64,000 nt of DNA from Osedax fenrisi (Eukaryota; Annelida; Polychaeta; Sabellida; Siboglinidae). A program made the position numbers and the translations under genes. Positions 37,911 to 51,246 of this stretch are shown here, piece by piece. How positions within the stretch are numbered: the stretch's first letter is position 1; each line of letters opens with the position of its first letter. The DNA is taken from the NCBI GenBank assembly GCA_964019155.1, contig OZ025241.1:10648629-10712628 (forward strand), written 5' to 3'. Under the pieces are notes generated by a model, which was not told the DNA's origin, did not search any database, and saw only the letters and a list, made by a program, of their open reading frames with translations.

Positions 37911-39878
37911 TTGCTACTAATCATCGACAAACCATGAAAACTGGTATGGTGTGGTCTTGTCACCAGATCTAAGGATGGGATAATAAAATGTGGATTGACA
38001 AAATAAAAGAATGGACCGGATAATCGGATATACGCATGGAGACTATAATTCTATTGACTATAGTCATTGACGATACTATATATAGTAAACAATATGAAAT
38101 AAGTGACGCGACCTCACTGTTGTTAAGCTAAGGTACTGAGGTATCAAGGTAATGTATGTTAAAGTGACCATCATAAAAAAAACATTTCATTTATCTACCA
38201 AACCTCTTCCCCTTCGTAACGGTATTGACTGACATAACGTCAGTGATCGTCCCTATAATCTTCTCTATATAGATCCTCCCTATAAATTATATTATTTATA
38301 AATGCACATGTTTCTATTATAACTTATATGCCGATGGTATTCAATTATACTCCTTCTGGTCACTCTCTAACAATGTACCATAAGATAACTCGCAATTATG
38401 TAATGGTGCTTCTTGTATTATATCATCCCTTCTCTCGAATAACCTTACACTTAATATCTCAAAATCTGCCCTCTTCAATATTCTATTCACTATCATTGTT
38501 TTACTCATATTTGCAACAGACGGTCACAATATCAATCCATTCTCATATAACATAAACATTATTATTACTCTGAATCGTAACTTATTTATCAATTATCATA
38601 TTTCTAATATATCTAAATCAGCCAAATATCTTCAAAATATGTCGCAAAAGGATATACTTAACTCGACCTCTTAACACTATCCTTATACATACGATCATCC
38701 TTTCTAATATTAGTATTGCTCATCCATATTATTATATATTCATAACACTTGGATATCCTAGTCATATATCACCATCTATGACATCTATGACCACGTATAC
38801 TTCCATCTATTCTAACTTTCTCTAGTACATGCATGATTGTAATACTAACAATAATACTTCCATTAACCTCGTTACTTTAGAATACCAACATTTCCCTAAC
38901 TTTAATCCACGTATATTCCCTTCGAAAACATGCTTTTAGCAATATTAATTCATGAACATATTTATTTTATTTTATTTTTAATTGGTGCAGTCCATGGAAT
39001 ATGTTTTAATATATATTATTTTATAAATCCATATAGGATTCATATAGATCCTATTTTCTAAAAAATATTTTTAATTTTAAAAATATGGTTATATCTATTT
39101 TTATTCTTCTAAGTTTAAGTTATTCTAATTTAAAATATTACAATAATTTTATAATTAATTTGTGTATCCTAAATATATTTTAATTAATTTGATAATACGT
39201 ATTCTATGAACTCTTCCAATTTTGTATATGATACTATGATATTTACTAATTTTTTAAAAGGTGACCAAATTATTAATGCATATTATAAAATGTGCATACG
39301 ATCAATTTTAAATGCATTTAATAATTATTTATGGTATTGTTCATGCATGTAAATATTGATTCCAAGAAAAAATATACTTTTTTTATACAAATATAATAAT
39401 ATGTTCATTTAATATAATATATATATATATATATATTTATGACTTTCAAATTATATTGACAAAGTTTAAATGGATTAAGAAATATAATAAAGTAGATTGT
39501 ATATATATATATATATACTATAGACCTACGTTGGTGTTTTCCTATTATTTGTTTAATATAGGTTTATTATTAAGTTAGTAAATTATTAATAATACAAATA
39601 AATTATTATAATATATATATATAGCCAATTATGGAAATTCCGCAAATTGGCGTTCGATCCGAACTTAATTTCGAATACGTGGTGTCTATATCCATAAACT
39701 AATCTGGCTTTAGAAGTTAGTAATGGTTACTCTCAATACTTTTATATTATTTTGTTATTAATTTATTTAAATATAAAACTAATTTTGAGTTATGACTTGT
39801 ACTTTAATAGAAAAATAAATATTAAAAAAATGTTAAATTAGTTTATTAGGTTAATTTCTTATCTATCAGATACAATAT

Positions 39879-39930
<52 letters not shown>

Positions 39931-40259
39931 ATTATTATTATTTTGTTATATATTACTCTACTATTAATATATTGAATTCTAGTAAACAAGTCTTATTGTT
40001 ATTATATTACTGTCCTAAAGCTATTATATTCATATACTATGGAGGTATCGATTTTAATAAAACTACTTATAGCCTTCAATGATCCTCCTTAGACATACGT
40101 GTCTATAAACTGATTTCATTCATTCATTCATATATATATATATTAAATGTATTTATTCACGAAATGAATTTATAATATATTGTGTTTCTCAAGGATCTGT
40201 ATTAGCTAATACAGCTTAGGCTTGTTATTATGTATTGTTTATATTTGTCCTCTATCTAG
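37911..40259. other. AT-rich stretch without gene
   Basis: Nothing coding is recognised. (TA)n tracts lie near 39420, 39501 and 39880-39930. A CATTCATTCATTCA run at about 40116-40130 may be the tail of a lost plus-strand LINE. Confidence 0.5.
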
Positions 40260-40900
40260 TTATTAGGTCTATCTACTTACTTACTATCTCGGCCGGATTG
40301 CACGACCACTTTTACAAATATGCGTCCAAGCTACACAGTTTATATTTCGTTGATAGGTATGTCGAAATCACTTATTAGCTATTCCAGGTAGGTTTTATTT
40401 GGACTTCCAGAACTTCTCCGTCCGTGTTCTAGTTTACACTATAAAACTACTTACAATCTCGTCTTTACTTCTAAAGAAATGTCCATCAAATCTAATCATT
40501 CTTTCCTTTATCAGCTCTGATAAAGGAGGGATGTTGACATATAACTATTTTTCGTAGGGTGTTAAACAGAGACAATTGTCTCCAAGATTTGTGAGTACTG
40601 TCATTATAATTATATAATAGCCCACATATCTAAGCTCCATCTAATTAATCTAAACTTTAGATTAATGGAATCGTAAAGCAGTGCCGATTTTACTATTGCT
40701 CGAAATACATGTATTGTAAGTGAGGAATGCATATTAGATTTACAAATCGAGGTGAGCTTATTCAGTGATCCCCATGCTTTACCGATTCGTAATGAAACAT
40801 CCCTCTCTGATGAAGCAAGTTAACTGCCTATAGGTATCTATAGATAGATGATATTATTTACTTTTGTCAGTGATGTTACTTCAATTGTGTTAATGATATC
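40260..40900 (-). pseudogene. Degraded LINE 3' fragment
   Basis: The minus-strand sequence is similar in layout to the C-terminal tails of the other LINEs here: complement of TTTCTTTAGAAGTAAAGACG and GAAATGTCCATCAAATC regions. It is heavily degraded, with no long frame. Confidence 0.4.
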
Positions 40901-42119
40901 TTTCAATTGAAAGATATATATTATGTCTTTTTACTATTTATATGCTGACAAGAGGGTGCAGACCAAACCCTGGAGCCGGCATAGGAATCGACCATGATCT
41001 AGTAATGATGAAATTCGATCTACGTCTTAGAAGTACAAAGAAAAATATATTTGCTAGACTAAAGTTTAATCTGGATAAATTAAAAAATACAGAAAACTGA
41101 AACAAAATTTAAAAAGCAAATGTATGGCAAATTAATTGATCTAAAACTGGAATAACTAAATAGTATTGACGTAATAGTAAAACAACTAAATTCAGTGATT
41201 ACTACAGATAAATATTCTACAAATGATATCCTTTGAAAATATCCACACAAAAAAACAAAGATGGATCATAGACGAATTACTCGACATGTGTGACTTTAGA
41301 AGAAAAATAAAGAAAAACAAATTCAAAATTGTAAGTTACTTACAAGATAATTAACTCGCAAATCAAAGAGAGCCATGGAGAAGGCAAAATAAGACTGGGT
41401 TAATCGTAAATATAAGGAAATTGACACTTGTTTTACGCATAATAATACAAAGAAAGCCTATTCAATCGTTATAGATTTAACAAAACCTAAACAGCGAGCT
41501 TTAACTAATATTCAAAATAAATACGGTAATTGCATTAATGATAAAAAGGGCGTAATTATAATATGGACGGAATACTGCTAAGAGTTGTACAATTACAATA
41601 ATGATAAGGATACGTCTATACTAAATGCGACAGAACCTACATATAATGACAATTATCTTATTTTAAGAAGCGAAGTTGTATCAGCTATACAGTCACTAAA
41701 AAATGGTAAATCACCGGGAGTAGATAATATAACCGGAGAATTATTGAAATCTGGAGGTGAAAATATGATCTCAGTGATAACAAATGTATACAATAAAATA
41801 ACGAACTTTGGGGGTTGGCCCATAGTATGGACAAAGATTTTCCGAAGGAAAGATATAACACTTACGCAAAATCGTGTAATTCGAATTTGTATACAAAATA
41901 CCCCAGTACCACCTATAGCGGGTTACTTTTAGGATCTATGTGTTGTTTACAATGTAAATTCGTATTTAACTATACACTTTTAAAATGTTAAATAATATGC
42001 TTTAAATTAATATTTATATGATGACAACTAAGTGTTCATTACTAATATATAACAAACAAATATGATATGTATGTTTTACATTCTATAAGTATATATTTAG
42101 TGAGTAAAAACTAATTTAT

Positions 42120-42275
42120 ATTGCATGTAATTTAATAGAGCAATGAAAACATTGTTGTATGCAAACAGAGCCGAACCTAAATCTATTTCAGTGATTTCGA
42201 TACTACTGCTAGCAGCGGTTGGGGATATTACTAAATTACGTTGCATGCATAGGGAGTGTTATATCTTTGCTTCGC
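42120..42275. repeat. Second copy of the CTAGCAGCGG dispersed repeat
   Basis: It matches 26980-27140 over TTTCGATACTACTGCTAGCA and AGTGTTATATCTTTGC. It lies within the DNA inserted in the 41-44-kb LINE, directly before the inverted-repeat element. Confidence 0.65.
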
Positions 42276-42292
42276 AAAATCTTTGGTAAGGA

Positions 42293-42830
42293 CTAGTGAT
42301 GTAAATGATGCCGAACTTTTGATGCCGAGCCGAGACTTTTGGTTTTTAATGCCGAGCCGAGACTTTATTTTCGGGAAGAAAAAAAAGAGCCCGAGCTGAG
42401 CCGAGACTCTAGTTAAACGAACCCGAGCCGAGTTGAGACTTTTACAAAATATTACCGAGTCGAAATGATGCTTTTTTGAAATTACATTTTAATACTAATT
42501 TTTATATATTTCACATTTACATCAATTTAAAAATAATAATCTGCGCCAACTTCGCGATTCAGTGAATAATAATGTAAATTTCATCTAGTGGTGTAAATAA
42601 TAGCGAGCTTCTTGATGCCGAGCCGAGACTTTTGGTTATTGATGCCGATCCGAGACTCTTGGTTATTGATTCCGAGCCGAAACTTTCATTTTCGGGAAAA
42701 AAATGAGCCCGAGCCGAGCCGAGACTCTAGCCAAACGAGCCCAAAACGAGCCCGAGCCGAGTTGAGACTTTAGGTAACTGAGACTAAGACTGCATCATGA
42801 ATTAGATTTGAGCATCATTTACATCACTAG
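42293..42830. mobile_element. Inverted-repeat element inserted in LINE
   Basis: CTAGTGATGTAAATGATGC at 42293-42311 is exactly complemented at 42812-42830. The interior holds GCCGAGCCGAGACT repeats in two direct blocks (about 42340-42440 and 42615-42770), with a second left-end-like CTAGTGGTGTAAATAATAGC at 42592. The ends resemble hAT non-autonomous elements, but no clear 8-bp target duplication is visible. Confidence 0.75.
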
Positions 42831-44380
42831 AATGTACCCAATCTTTAATTATATGTATACATAAGAAAGTAAATATTCAGAAGTGTGAGAACTATAGAAC
42901 CATATATAGACCTATAGGTCTTATTTCACATATGAGTAAAATAATGCGGAAAGTTATCCTGAGAAGACTGCGACCAATTGCCGAAGAACTATTATCAGAA
43001 CAACAAGCAGGTTTTAGAGCTGGTAGAAGCACTAATGAACAAATCTTCAACTTAAGAATAATTCAAGAAAATTACACCGAACATCAAAAACTGTTTTATC
43101 ATATATTCATTGACTTTAAAAAATCTTTCGATAATATATGGCATGCATCACTTTAGGATACAATGAAAAGATATAATATCAATGGCAGACTCATAAAAGT
43201 AATACAAAGCCTCTACGAAAAAGCAATAAGCGCAATATACTATGAAGGTAAAGTCGGAGAATGGTTCACCACAAGAACCGGTGTACGCCAAGGATTTCTA
43301 TTAACCCCCACATTATTCAATATAATGATAGAGCAAATAATTAACGAAGCTCTACTAGACCACAAAGGTACAGTATCTATTGGAGGTAGAGTAATTACAA
43401 ATCTAAGATTTGAGGATGATATCGACGGTCTAGCAGGAAGTGAACACGATCTGGTTAATCTGATGAACAAAATATATTCTACTTCTATAACTTATTGCAT
43501 GTAAATCAATACAAACAAGAAAAAAATAATGACAAACTGTGAAGGGCACTTCAATAATAGTATCTCCTTACAAGGCGAAATAATTGAATCAGTCGATACT
43601 TTTAAATACTTAGGTTCCATCTTAGATGATAATGGCTCGACAAAGGAAATCCTTTTAAGAATTGCACAAATGACAGCCTCGTTAACAAAACTTAATCCGA
43701 TTTGGAACGACAGAAACTTAACGTTAAACTCTAAAATTCGTCTCTTACATTCACTTGTAAGTTCAATATGTTTATATGCATGTTAAATGTGGACAATCAG
43801 CAAATAACTTCAAAGAAGAATAACAGCAATGGATTTCAGATGTCTAAGAATATTACTCAACATATCATATAAAGACAGAATTACAAATAAGGAAGTCAGA
43901 AACAGAGTTTTCATGATAACCGGTAATCACAAAGACCTACTAACAAAAGTGAAGGAGGGAAGCATACGGTGTACCATACCGTCGGTGGTATGGTCATATC
44001 ATTCGCGATGATTACTCTATGTCAAAAATATTCCTTCAAAGTACTGTGAATGGTACAAGAAAGAGAGGTCGTCCGAGACTGAAATGGTCCGAAAACATAT
44101 ACGAGTGGACAGGACTAAATGTATGTGACGCCATGAGAGCAGCAACACATCGAGAAAAGTGGAGACACATGGTGAGAGATTCATCAGCGCCCCTGCGGTT
44201 CTACGTTATGGGAGAGGTAATAAGGTAATCATGCCGACCAATCATTTTCGCCGATTTTTCTAACGCTTTGCAATAGTATTTCGACATCTTTGCCTAAATC
44301 AACAACATTTTCCAACTCGTCTGTATACATAGTTTGCATTAGTAAAGCTTAAACTAATTAGTAAATCTGTTTTTGTATAT

Positions 44381-44947
44381 GAATGAATGAATGAATGAAT
44401 GTTTATTTAGACACAAAAAAAACGATAAACGTTCTCTATTGTGTAAACAAATATAAAAATAATAAATTACACACACAAAATATAAATCAGTTGAAAATAG
44501 AATTGTTAGTATATAGAATATATTTATGTTTGTAATATCATAATCTATTGCGATGACAAAGAGTAGTAGTGTAAGTGTATCACACTGTAGTACTCCTGCC
44601 ACAATATTAACAAAATATTTAGGGTATATACCTATCTCGGTCAGGAGAACGAACCACTGATTTAGTATTCTCATATAACATCATAATTACATTTACATTT
44701 TCCATTGTAATTACGTATAATCTCACTATTTCTACCATCTTATTCCTGCCAATCGAATCAAATGCCTTGGAAAAGTTAACAAAGATTATACATGCTTTAA
44801 GATTATTTTCTTTTATTCCTTACATTATTCTTCTTACAGTTAAGATTTGTCCCAATATTTATTCTTTGAGAACTTTCAATGTAAGGTTGTATTCGATTTC
44901 GTAGCATTAAAGTGTATACTTTGGCGCTAATGCAAGTTAGTGTGATA

Positions 44948-44983
<36 letters not shown>

Positions 44984-46330
44984 TAGATAAATCTATGAAT
45001 ATATATATATATATAAATCTATGGTTTTCTGTAATTGAATAATTTTCTTTTTTGGAAATGGTAAAATGAATCTTTTTCTCCATTCTTCGATAATGCTTTT
45101 ATTATATTCACTATTTCAAAATTAGGATAAAATAATTGTACTAAACATTTATGTATTACAAACACCGGTAGGGATTTTATCAATTCCAGCAGCTTTCTAT
45201 AGATTCATGCATTTTAGTGTTATTTCAATTTCTCGTAAACGTGAAATCTTCTAGTATTATTGCTAAATCGTATTCCCGTATAATTGTAACATGTCTAGAT
45301 GGTACACTTCGAGTCGTACTTCCATCTAGAAGTTTAGAGAAGTGTTATTTCAAAATTCCAATTATTTTGTCATTGTTCTTGGCTTTGATCTTATAAGAGA
45401 TGATCTCATATAGCTATAGCTTTATTTGTATTTTTCCTTCCGATTATGGTAATCACTATAATTCAGAATATTAATTTTCTGCTGCTGAGTGTATAGTGTC
45501 AATTTAATATTGAATGTATTTTACATGTTACTCACTGTATATATTATCCAGATTATTTAAAGCTAAATTATACTTTTCCTCATTAGATGCCTTAGAATGA
45601 AATATATTATCATGGCATAATACTTGTTGTGGTTCACGTTTTTAGAGAATCGGGTTATTCTCCCAAGGTACTCTTTTGATTATTTTAAGTTTTAAGGGTA
45701 GATTATATGATCTTCAGCTGTCTCAAAGTGTGCCTATATGAAGGCTAGATATATATATATATATATCATTGGAGTTGTTAACGTTAAATATTTTAGATTG
45801 AAATCGTTTAATTAGATCGCTAACAAATACTCTTTTCATTTTCTGGAATACTTAGTTTGATTGTTTCTATAATTATACGATATTCAGATACCTACCCCTT
45901 CAAATGTATTATAGGTTTACTTACGCGCGTAAGTCAAAAGTCAAAAAGTCAAAATTGTAAGGCGCCTCACAATTTTGAGCACTATTTTTCAACTTTGTGT
46001 TTAATAAAAAATACCCATTTGCGATTTTGCACTGCTGGTATGCGTCCACAACTTACCTTTCCTTTTTATGAATTTGATATTGATACATTGACAGCTATTC
46101 TCCGTAATAAAATATTCTGGATTTGTGACATTTCTATTGACAATATCATGGTATGAGAACATTTTGCATAAGTTGTGGCCCAGGTGAGCATTAAAGTCAC
46201 CTGCAAATATTACTATATTGTAATTGCAGGTTTACGTATATGTACGAAGAGGGGTCAGTATAAAATTAAAATCCCTTTTATTCGTATTATATGTTTATTG
46301 GGCCGTAACATGATGAAATCGTTGTAATGA
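44381..46330 (-). pseudogene. Non-LTR retrotransposon, minus strand, with (TTCA)n tail
   Basis: In minus-strand order: VIFAGDFNAHLGHNLCK (endonuclease) at about 46220-46170; CIIFVNFSKAFDSIG (RT motif A region) at about 44800-44750; and VLQCDTLTLLLFVIAIDY (motif B) at about 44620-44560. It ends in the TTTGTGTCTAAATAAACATT tail with (TTCA)n at 44381-44401. The YADD part is missing, so a deletion lies between motif B and the tail. Confidence 0.8.
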
Positions 46331-46549
46331 GATTTCACGTGAAAGTTGAAGAGATTATGCTTAAATTTACTTTTACGATATTTGTAAGTGTAGATTTAGC
46401 AAAATTACCAAGTAGAAAACCTACACTACCAATAGAACTGTCCATTATATGTGTCCATACAGATGCAGTGACCACAGTCCAATCAAGATATAATTAATGA
46501 AATTTAATTGTGTTGAATGATGCAACTTTAGTTAGTTAAAAATGTCCTA

Positions 46550-47340
46550 ATACAAACTATGTAATACATGCTGATAATATTCAGTTATATTGGAACATTA
46601 CTACTGGTAGTATTAATGTGCCTAGTGAATTAACATTATGTGCTCGAAATGTAAGAAAGTGGTTTGTTCACAATAACATATTTCATAACTCTTATACAAT
46701 CTCCTACAATTAAATATTAGATATTACTCTTAAACCTTTATTTTACCTTTGATTTTACTGATATCATTCAAAGTGGTGGTGCTAAATATCTTGAATTAAT
46801 ATTATATTTTAAATTAAATTGTACTTCACGAAGTATATCTGCCTATTGTAATCTATTTAATATAAGAAAAATAAGAAGTAATTATGTACGGTATCAGATA
46901 TTAAGTTAGTGTAATCTTTTATTTTATTCAGATTACAATATATTAATATTTTATTTATTATTTCTTAAATAAAATTATAGGCTATATAATATTATAGCTT
47001 ACATAGAGTTGTTTAGTCATTTGTAATATTAATTTATAATATTAAGAGGTTTCACCATATCAATATTAAAATAATTTCAATAGAATTAAATTTGTTTCTT
47101 TTTGATATTTGTATATTTAAAATAATATATATATTAGGCCTACTCATTAAACTATTATTATAATAAAACCAAAGTATATAAATAAACTTCTAAATTAAGA
47201 ATCAATGTGGAACATTCGTCTTCAATATTTAAATATGTTTGCAATACCGAAGATACATTTGATGATAAGGTATTGTTCATTTAAACTGTTCCTACCTTGT
47301 GGAATTTTCTTCTCATGAAATTACGCTTCATATAACAATA
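46550..47340 (+). pseudogene. CR1/L2-like LINE reverse transcriptase fragment
   Basis: HADNIQLYWNITTG at about 46570 corresponds to the YADD..QLY region of CR1/L2-type elements (here HADN). AKYLELILYF and SISAYCNLFNIRKIRSN follow, then FKLFLPCGIFFS near 47280 for the C-terminal region. It is a different group from the neighbouring LINEs and strongly decayed. Confidence 0.65.
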
Positions 47341-47569
47341 CATTACTATAATGGGACCCTATATATGACGCTATTGGGTCTTATGTATTACAGGGGTATG
47401 AGTCATACCGTTGACAATACAATAAGGACACTAATCTATGGTTACTAATTGTCTACCTATTGTCTACCTATAAATACAAAATATATAATACTATTTAATA
47501 CAACAAATATTTTATAGATTAATTTCATATCATGATTTTTATAAAAAAAGTATACGGTAATATATTTTA

Positions 47570-49400
47570 CTTACTTACTTTAGTCGTCTTTTCAGACGCT
47601 TCACTTCAAATACTCGTTTTTTCCAGTCATCTCTGTCGTTCATCATTTTCGCTAATTCGTTCGTGTTTCGAGCACCGGTGTCTGCAAGTAAATTGTCATT
47701 GCGTATTGCTAATATATGAGCTCTGGTAGACGGTCCCGGTCTAAATCCATTTTGATTATGACGAAGATGTATATCGATTTTCGACATTATTCTATTTATA
47801 ATCATTTTATTAATAGTTTTGGCAACTTGAGAAGATAGACTTATTCCGTGACTTAAATCTCCTGTTTTTGGAAGAGGAAGCATGTTTATTTCTGACCATT
47901 GTTCTGGTATTATATTGTCGTTCAATAGTCTATTTCTAAATTATAGGAGAATATCATCAAAATCACATTTTTTAATAACTTCTGATGTAATATTATCTGG
48001 ACCAGGTGTTTTTCCATCACATAAGTTGTTTTTTGCTTTTTTTAATTCTTCGATATCAAAGTCGCTATCTTTTATCTCTAGTTCATACAGAATTTTGTTA
48101 AGATCTTCTTCAGGAGGTTCTTCTGTTAGTAAGATATCTTTACCAAGTAGATTGTTGAAATGTTCAAACCATCTATTTACCCGTTCCTCTTTTGAATTTC
48201 CTTTTATTAATCCTTTTTTAGTTGTTTTTCTTCCTGTAATTTTGTTGAGAAGTTCCTAGCTTTCTTTATGTTTCTGTCTGTTATCCGCTGTTTCAACCTG
48301 TTTAATCATTCCATCTAATTCTTCTTATTTTATGGTATTGTACATTTCTTTAATTTTTCTTTTTTCGCCTTTTAGTTCTTGTTGCAACCTATCATTGGAT
48401 TCAAAGTTAAATGCTGCGAATGCTTTGTTAACATTTTGACGCATTTCTTCGATCACTTGCAATTTTATTGTCTTTATTTTTCTTCTTAATCGGTATTAGT
48501 TTAACAGCAGTTTCACTATTTGCATTAACAAAGTGAGCATATTTTTCAGTAATATTATCATTATCTGTACACAATTCAGCATATATGTTATGTACAGTGA
48601 CTGTATACAGTTTTCGTAATTCCAGATTTCAAAGTGAGGACCAATCATATTTCTTTTTCCTCGCTGGTGTTTTTGCCTTTCGAAGACTTAATTTGATCTT
48701 AGCAGTTAGAATACGATGATCACTGCAGACACTACTAAATGAATTATATGCTTCACAGTTGTGCAAAGAGTTTTTCCATTTCCTGCTAATGAGAAGTAGT
48801 CGATTTGAGATATTGTATTGTTCATGTCAGATATGTATGTCCATAGTTTGTCTTTTCTTTTTGTAAACATAGTATTTGTGATAATTAGATTACTTGATGT
48901 TGCATGCCCTAGTAGTAGTTTACCGTTGTTATTTGTTGATTCATGGTATGTGTGTTGTACAGATTATTTTCCGAGGTGAGCATTGACATTCTATTACCAT
49001 ATTATGTTTTGGTATGCTATTTATTAAATTAGTTCAATTGTTATAGTTTTCTTCTGCCTCTTTACTTCCTTCAATTGGAGCATAGTTTACAACTATAGTT
49101 GTATTTGGATTACCATTGAAAATAGTTTCGGAGAGCTCTCCTGTAGTTTTTTCTCTTTGTTCTTGCTAATATATTACAATATTATAGTATGGGTTTTTGA
49201 TAATTTTATTCCATTGATGTAGTATCGTACAGTTAAAAGTTATATATAGCTTTTGTATACAATTACGTTGTTTACTTTTATTGTGTTACAAATAATACTA
49301 GTATCCGTGAATGCAGGTTAGAAACAGTCCATTGAAGTACTTTTTTTATAACGAATGATCAGAAATTCTAATTTCTTCTATTTCCAACATTTTTGTTTTT
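47570..49400 (-). pseudogene. Non-LTR retrotransposon with internal RT deletion
   Basis: The endonuclease relic lies at about 49390-48500 (a NAHLG-like motif near 48980). RT fingers follow: KNNLCDGKTPGPDNITSEVI at about 48030, then NIIPEQWSEINMLPLPKTGD, SQVAKTINKMIINRIMSKID and LRHNQNGFRPGPSTRAHILA. Directly after this the frame jumps to the usual C-terminal end, NELAKMMNDRDDWKKRVFEV. Palm motifs A-C are therefore missing, in frame. Confidence 0.85.
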
Positions 49401-49470
49401 ATGTAAACTTTCTCATTACTCTCTTATTATCGATTGGTACGTCGTGCCAGTAACAATAGTTAATGCTATA

Positions 49471-49535
49471 CTTGTGTGTGTGAGTGTGTGTGTATGAGTG
49501 TGTGTGTGTGTGAGTGTGTGTGTGTGAGTGTGTGA
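49471..49535. repeat. (TG)n microsatellite
   Basis: TG repeats interrupted by TGAGTG units. A second AC tract is at 49774-49790 and a third at 50210-50226. Confidence 0.85.
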
Positions 49536-49966
49536 ATGTACACTGTACACTCAGTGAATCCGTTACGTATCCTATATCGAACACCAGCGATGCGTTTGTA
49601 TTATAATTAATGATATATTGTAATTAAAGCCTACACAGCGCTTCGCTAATTCATGCACGATGTATTGTTCTATTCACGATCGCCTCGTTCAAATACAAGT
49701 AGCACTACTGCCAATAGTAGTAGTAGTAATAGTGGTGGTATACTTGTATAGTAGTAGTAGTAGTGGTACTAATCACACACACACACATACCTGTGCCCGG
49801 TGCGTGCTTGTGTGCGCGTTCACGTGCGAGTGCGACAAGGCGCACTGACCAATGCATTACAGAATAAACTCCGCTAATTTAACCTACGATCAAACCTACT
49901 ACTACTACTACTACTATAGTAGTATACTAACCTGACAATGTAAACAATGTAAACAATGTGTACTAA

Positions 49967-50134
49967 ATGATACGCGCGCGAGGAACACTACACTCTATAG
50001 AGAGCCACTTTTCGTGGTCACTGATAATCACGACTAACGCCACCACTAACGCCACCACCAGCGCCACCACCCGGAAGAACAATAGACCCCCGCCGCCGCC
50101 TAAACAATCGAACACGCCTACCACAGCTTACTAG
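49967..50134 (+). CDS. Candidate 55-residue frame, Thr/Pro-rich
   Basis: An ATG frame in a GC-rich island starts MIRARGTLHSIESHFSWSLI, continues with NATTNATTSATTRKNN and ends RPPPPPKQSNTPTTAY. It is too short for certainty and partly built on a GCCACC repeat. It may be a leader frame or an exon of a gene including 50578-50819. Confidence 0.2.
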   Translation: MIRARGTLHSIESHFSWSLIITTNATTNATTSATTRKNNRPPPPPKQSNTPTTAY

Positions 50135-50577
50135 CGCGGACATGCGCAATGCGCGCTTCATTAACCAAACAATCGCGGCAGTAACCTCCACCCACTCGCC
50201 AGTATACAAACACACACACACACACACGTATATAATGACGGAAATGTAATTATATACATATCAGGGTTACATCTATTTAGAACACGCGTATATCTATAGA
50301 GTTCCAGCGATTCCAATTCAAATATTGTTACTCGACGATCAGATTAACAGACGATCATACTAACCGGATGTTTACGTTATATTAAAGATATATTATATTA
50401 TAGATACATTATCGGCTGCTGGACTTTTCACTTACAAATGCGGAATACTGATACCTTTACGTAGTACTTACTTATAGGTATATCTATACTATACCCACTC
50501 GGGGTATAAACGCGGTATATGCCCTGAGTATTGACCCACGGGGTGTACGCTAGATAAACACGGTGCAAGGTTACGTA

Positions 50578-50832
50578 ATGGATAAGAATGAGCGCCCCCT
50601 GGATGTGGATGTTTACGATGACGGCACAGACAGTAGAGCGGACACAATAGTTGCAGACGACGAGGAACAATTCGCAGATGAGAAACCGATCGATTCGACG
50701 GGGCCGAAATCCAACGAATCTAGAGAACCAAAGATCGCGGAATCTAGAAAAGTGACAGCCGCGTCAACTGTTTCCACTAGCAGCCATTCTTCACCTCGTC
50801 ACAAGGCTAAAGTATCGAGGTGTGAACTGTAG
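50578..50832 (+). CDS. Candidate acidic, Ser-rich coding exon
   Basis: From ATG at 50578 (MDKNERPLDVDVYDDGTDSR) the frame runs through an acidic and a Ser/Thr-rich part (TAASTVSTSSHSSPRHKAKV) to a stop at 50830-50832. GC content and codon use are far above the flanking DNA. A weak donor (CGAG|GTGTGA at 50820) would allow continuation. No known domain is seen; low complexity suggests a disordered region. Confidence 0.4.
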   Translation: MDKNERPLDVDVYDDGTDSRADTIVADDEEQFADEKPIDSTGPKSNESREPKIAESRKVTAASTVSTSSHSSPRHKAKVSRCEL

Positions 50833-50845
50833 CCGCGATATTGCG

Positions 50846-50878
<33 letters not shown>

Positions 50879-50916
50879 TTTTATAAATTTATAACTTAAA
50901 GTTAATTAAGTTACTT

Positions 50917-50953
<37 letters not shown>

Positions 50954-51246
50954 TTATATATACATTTTTTATTCTTTATAATCTGATATGCATATCCCAT
51001 GGAGAATAACGGGGAAATTTATAATAACGTAATTGAGTATAATAATTGAATACAATAATTTGTATTGAGATCTTTCCGAATAACTATATTTAAAATATAA
51101 GTCAGCTATACGTATAGCCTATAGGGTATAAGGATACAAAATAGATACACAATTAATATATAACATATATTAAATATATCAATAATTAAACATGACTTAC
51201 AATATATTGTGGGTGAAATATACCCATGAATTAAATATAACATATA

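Larger units (their letters stand above)
40970..44230 (+). pseudogene. Non-LTR retrotransposon (endonuclease end to 3' end), interrupted
   Basis: In order: GIDHDLVMMKFDLR (endonuclease end), a linker, IQSLKNGKSPGVDNITGELL at about 41688, then an insertion from about 41836 to 42868. RT resumes with CENYRTIYRPIGLISHMSKI, LSEQQAGFRAGRSTNEQIF, HIFIDFKKSFDNIWHA (motif A), TRTGVRQGFLLTPTLFNIMI (motif B) and NLRFEDDIDGLAG, where the usual FADD is FEDD. Then FKYLGSILDDNG, LLHSLVSSICLYA and a GRPRLKWSENIYEWTGL end. In-frame stops near 43157 and 43502 and the altered catalytic motif show it is dead. It is the longest LINE copy in the window. Confidence 0.9.

Noticed and set aside
45857..46156. 99-codon plus-strand frame
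   Set aside because: It is antisense to the endonuclease of the minus-strand LINE at 44381-46330.
47882..48259. 125-codon plus-strand frame
   Set aside because: It is antisense to the RT fingers of the minus-strand LINE at 47570-49400.
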